Source of the DNA: CAZYCC01 sp964645985
GTDB taxonomy: Bacteria > Bacillota > Clostridia > Oscillospirales > CAG-272
Length of the DNA stretch: 6,881 bases
NCBI GenBank assembly: GCA_964645985.1
Contig: CAZYCC010000086.1
Location: 1-6,881 of the forward strand
Direction of reading: 5' to 3'
Below are positions 5,769 to 6,881 of the stretch, piece after piece. The position numbers and the translations under genes are program-made. Positions within the stretch are counted from its first letter, which is position 1; each line of letters starts with the position of its first letter. The notes beneath the pieces are model-generated. The model had not been told where the DNA came from and ran no database searches. It saw nothing but the letters and a program-made list of their open reading frames with translations.

Positions 5769-6443
5769 TTTATCGAAGCGGTAGCCGACGCCGCGCAGCG
5801 TGACGATGCGGTCGGCGTATCGCCCGAGCGAGCGGCGCAGGAGCTTGATGTGCGTGTCGAGTGTGCGGTCATCTCCGTAGTAGTCGTAGCCCCACACCTC
5901 GGTTATCAGCTTCTCGCGCGAGAGGGCGACTCCCGCGTTGCGCATCAGGTAAAAGAGCAGGTCGTACTCTTTGGGGGAGAGATCCAAGCGCTTGCCGTCG
6001 ATTTCGACCGTTCTCGCGGTGACGTCCGCCCTCAGCGTGTCGACGACGAAAACCTCGTTTTGCCCGGGGGAGCTCCCGCCCGCGGCGCGCGAGAGAATCG
6101 CTGAGACGCGCAGCATCAGCTCTTTCGGGGAGAAGGGCTTGACGACATAGTCGTCCGCGCCGCTCTCAAAGCCGTTGATGCGGTCGTACTCCTCTCCGCG
6201 CGCCGAGAGCAGAATGATCGGCACGCGTGAGAACTTGCGGATTTCGCGCGTCGCGGTGAAGCCGTCCATCTCGGGCATCATAATGTCGAGGATAACGAGA
6301 TCGAACGCCTCGCGCCGGCAGAGCGCGACCGCTTCCATTCCGTCCGCCGCCTCTGCGATGTCATATCCCTCATAGCGCGCGTACTTCGCGACCAGCGCGC
6401 GAATCTGTGCCTCGTCGTCGGCGACAAGGAGCTTGGTGGGCAT
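5748..6443 (-). CDS. OmpR/PhoB-family response regulator
   Basis: This is a DNA-binding response regulator of 231 residues. The receiver domain spans about 4-118, with the acidic pair D9/D10, phosphoacceptor D53 (in LVILDIMMPEMDG), S80, Y99 and K102-P103 in the switch positions. After a short linker, a winged-helix domain (about 131-225) carries the features of this family: LDLSPKEYDLL, SREKLITEVWG, the recognition-helix region RTLDTHIKLLRRSLG and the wing TLRGVGYRF. Length and motifs are full-size and intact. The start is ATG at 6443 with CGAGG about five bases upstream. It is the first gene of the minus-strand pair, and the partner kinase follows after 262 bp. Target genes are not evident. 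I see no repeated operator-like sites that can be tied to it. A structured non-coding element lies 60-210 bp upstream of its start. Confidence 0.95.
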   Translation of the reverse strand: MPTKLLVADDEAQIRALVAKYARYEGYDIAEAADGMEAVALCRREAFDLVILDIMMPEMDGFTATREIRKFSRVPIILLSARGEEYDRINGFESGADDYVVKPFSPKELMLRVSAILSRAAGGSSPGQNEVFVVDTLRADVTARTVEIDGKRLDLSPKEYDLLFYLMRNAGVALSREKLITEVWGYDYYGDDRTLDTHIKLLRRSLGRYADRIVTLRGVGYRFDKDPATPS

Positions 6444-6506
6444 AAGAACCTCGGCAAGAAACGGCAGGAGCGAAAACCAACGGGGGGTGTAGCGTGGCGG
6501 GAAGTA
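6444..6506 (-). other. Leader directly upstream of the response regulator
   Basis: This is the stretch between the regulator start and the structured element. On the minus strand CGAGG is the ribosome site. The only promoter-like pair I can draw is TTGCGC and TACACC, 17 bases apart, matching consensus at half the positions each. It is too weak to call. Confidence 0.3.
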
Positions 6507-6650
6507 GCGCGCAAAACCGCCTCGTAAGAAAAAATCGCCGGGGGCGATTTTTCCTCACGAGGCGTGACGGACGTGCGCCCCTCGCGCCACGCAAAGCGTG
6601 GCGGCACACGCCCGTCACCCGCGCTGCGCGCGGGGTTTTGCGCGCGCAGC
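6507..6650. other. Nested inverted repeats forming a possible three-way junction
   Basis: Four pairings fit together. P1 is GCGCGCAAAACC (6507-6518) with GGTTTTGCGCGC (6634-6645), a perfect 12 bp. P2 begins at the next base: GCCTCGT (6519-6525) with ACGAGGC (6557-6563), enclosing AAAAATCGCC (6530-6539) with GGCGATTTTT (6543-6552). P3 begins at the base after P2: GTGACGGACGTG (6564-6575) with CACGCCCGTCAC (6607-6618, one mismatch), enclosing CGCCACGC (6585-6592) with GCGTGGCG (6596-6603). A local stem P4, GCTGCGCGCG (6623-6632) with CGCGCGCAGC (6641-6650), overlaps the right arm of P1 and excludes it. P2 alone resembles a bidirectional terminator, with T5 on one strand and T6 on the other. No ORF is supported here. 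Confidence 0.7.
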
Positions 6651-6715
6651 CGCGTACCGAAACAGTAGAGGGGGAGGACAAGCGGCGCTACCCTATTCGC
6701 AACGCCTCATCCCAA

Positions 6716-6790
6716 ACACGGCAGTTCGCCTTACGACAGGGCGCTCGGGTTGCCCGAACACTATATCCAGAAACGGCAGCGCAAAATCAC
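6716..6790. repeat. ~57-bp repeat: one partial and one full unit
   Basis: A unit tail, ACACGGCAGTTCGCCTTAC (6716-6734), is followed by a full 56-bp unit (6735-6790) with core CCGAACACTATATCCAGAAACGGCAG split at 6754-6779. It has the same orientation as the units at 3131-3300 and 3648-3824. Confidence 0.7.
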
Positions 6791-6881
6791 GAAATCCTCA
6801 CCCCGCCTCCCGTAAACACCCCGCCCCCCGAAGGGCAAGGATTTGCTCGGGTCCGAAAAACCTATCACTCTCTTTGTGCTT
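6788..6881. repeat. Second repeat module, copy 2, cut by the window edge
   Basis: CACGAAATCCTCACCCCGCC, then CCCGTAAACACCCCG, then CCCCGAAGGGCAAGGA and CTCTCTTTGTGCTT follow the order of copy 1 at 3309-3393. As in copy 1, a ~57-bp unit lies immediately upstream, so the two families travel together. The remaining bases between 6651 and 6715 show no gene, repeat or signal that I can name. Confidence 0.65.

Noticed and set aside
6477..6520. Promoter of the response regulator
   Set aside because: The best pair of hexamers, TTGCGC and TACACC, matches consensus at only half of the positions, so it cannot be told from chance.

Overview
The window looks like chromosome from a GC-rich member of the Clostridia, plausibly an Oscillospirales-like gut bacterium. 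This is inference from three things: AAAGGA/AAAGGAG ribosome sites with ATG or GTG starts, a FeoB with a long acidic insertion, and the gene order feoB - small Cys-rich membrane protein - HMA-domain protein. No rRNA or marker gene is present to fix the taxonomy.

Layout. Positions 1-3086 hold a plus-strand ferrous-iron operon: a probable feoA tail (1-35), feoB (84-2507), a 65-residue FeoB-associated Cys-rich membrane protein (2617-2814), a 76-residue HMA metal-binding protein (2811-3041, overlapping its neighbour by 4 bp) and a 13-bp-stem terminator (3057-3086). Positions 3087-3820 have no gene. They contain degenerate ~57-bp repeat units, a second unrelated repeat module and a cluster of GC-rich hairpins. 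Positions 3821-6443 hold a minus-strand two-component system: an OmpR/PhoB-type response regulator (5748-6443) followed by a HAMP-type sensor kinase (3821-5485). They are separated by an unusual 262-bp gap that carries a hairpin and a diverged second copy of the kinase's 5' end. Positions 6444-6881 are again non-coding. They contain a compact nested set of inverted repeats (6507-6650) that can be drawn as a three-way junction, then further copies of both repeat families.

How the parts work together. FeoB moves Fe2+ across the membrane. The Cys-rich and HMA proteins are probable metal-handling accessories made from the same transcript. The two-component system is convergent with the feo operon. 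Its signal and targets cannot be read from the sequence, and a link to iron is not shown. It is bracketed by directly repeated copies of the same two repeat families, which are the least explained content of the window along with the structured element upstream of the regulator. I found no transposase, integrase, toxin, defence gene, CRISPR array, tRNA or rRNA, and no convincing previously undescribed protein system.
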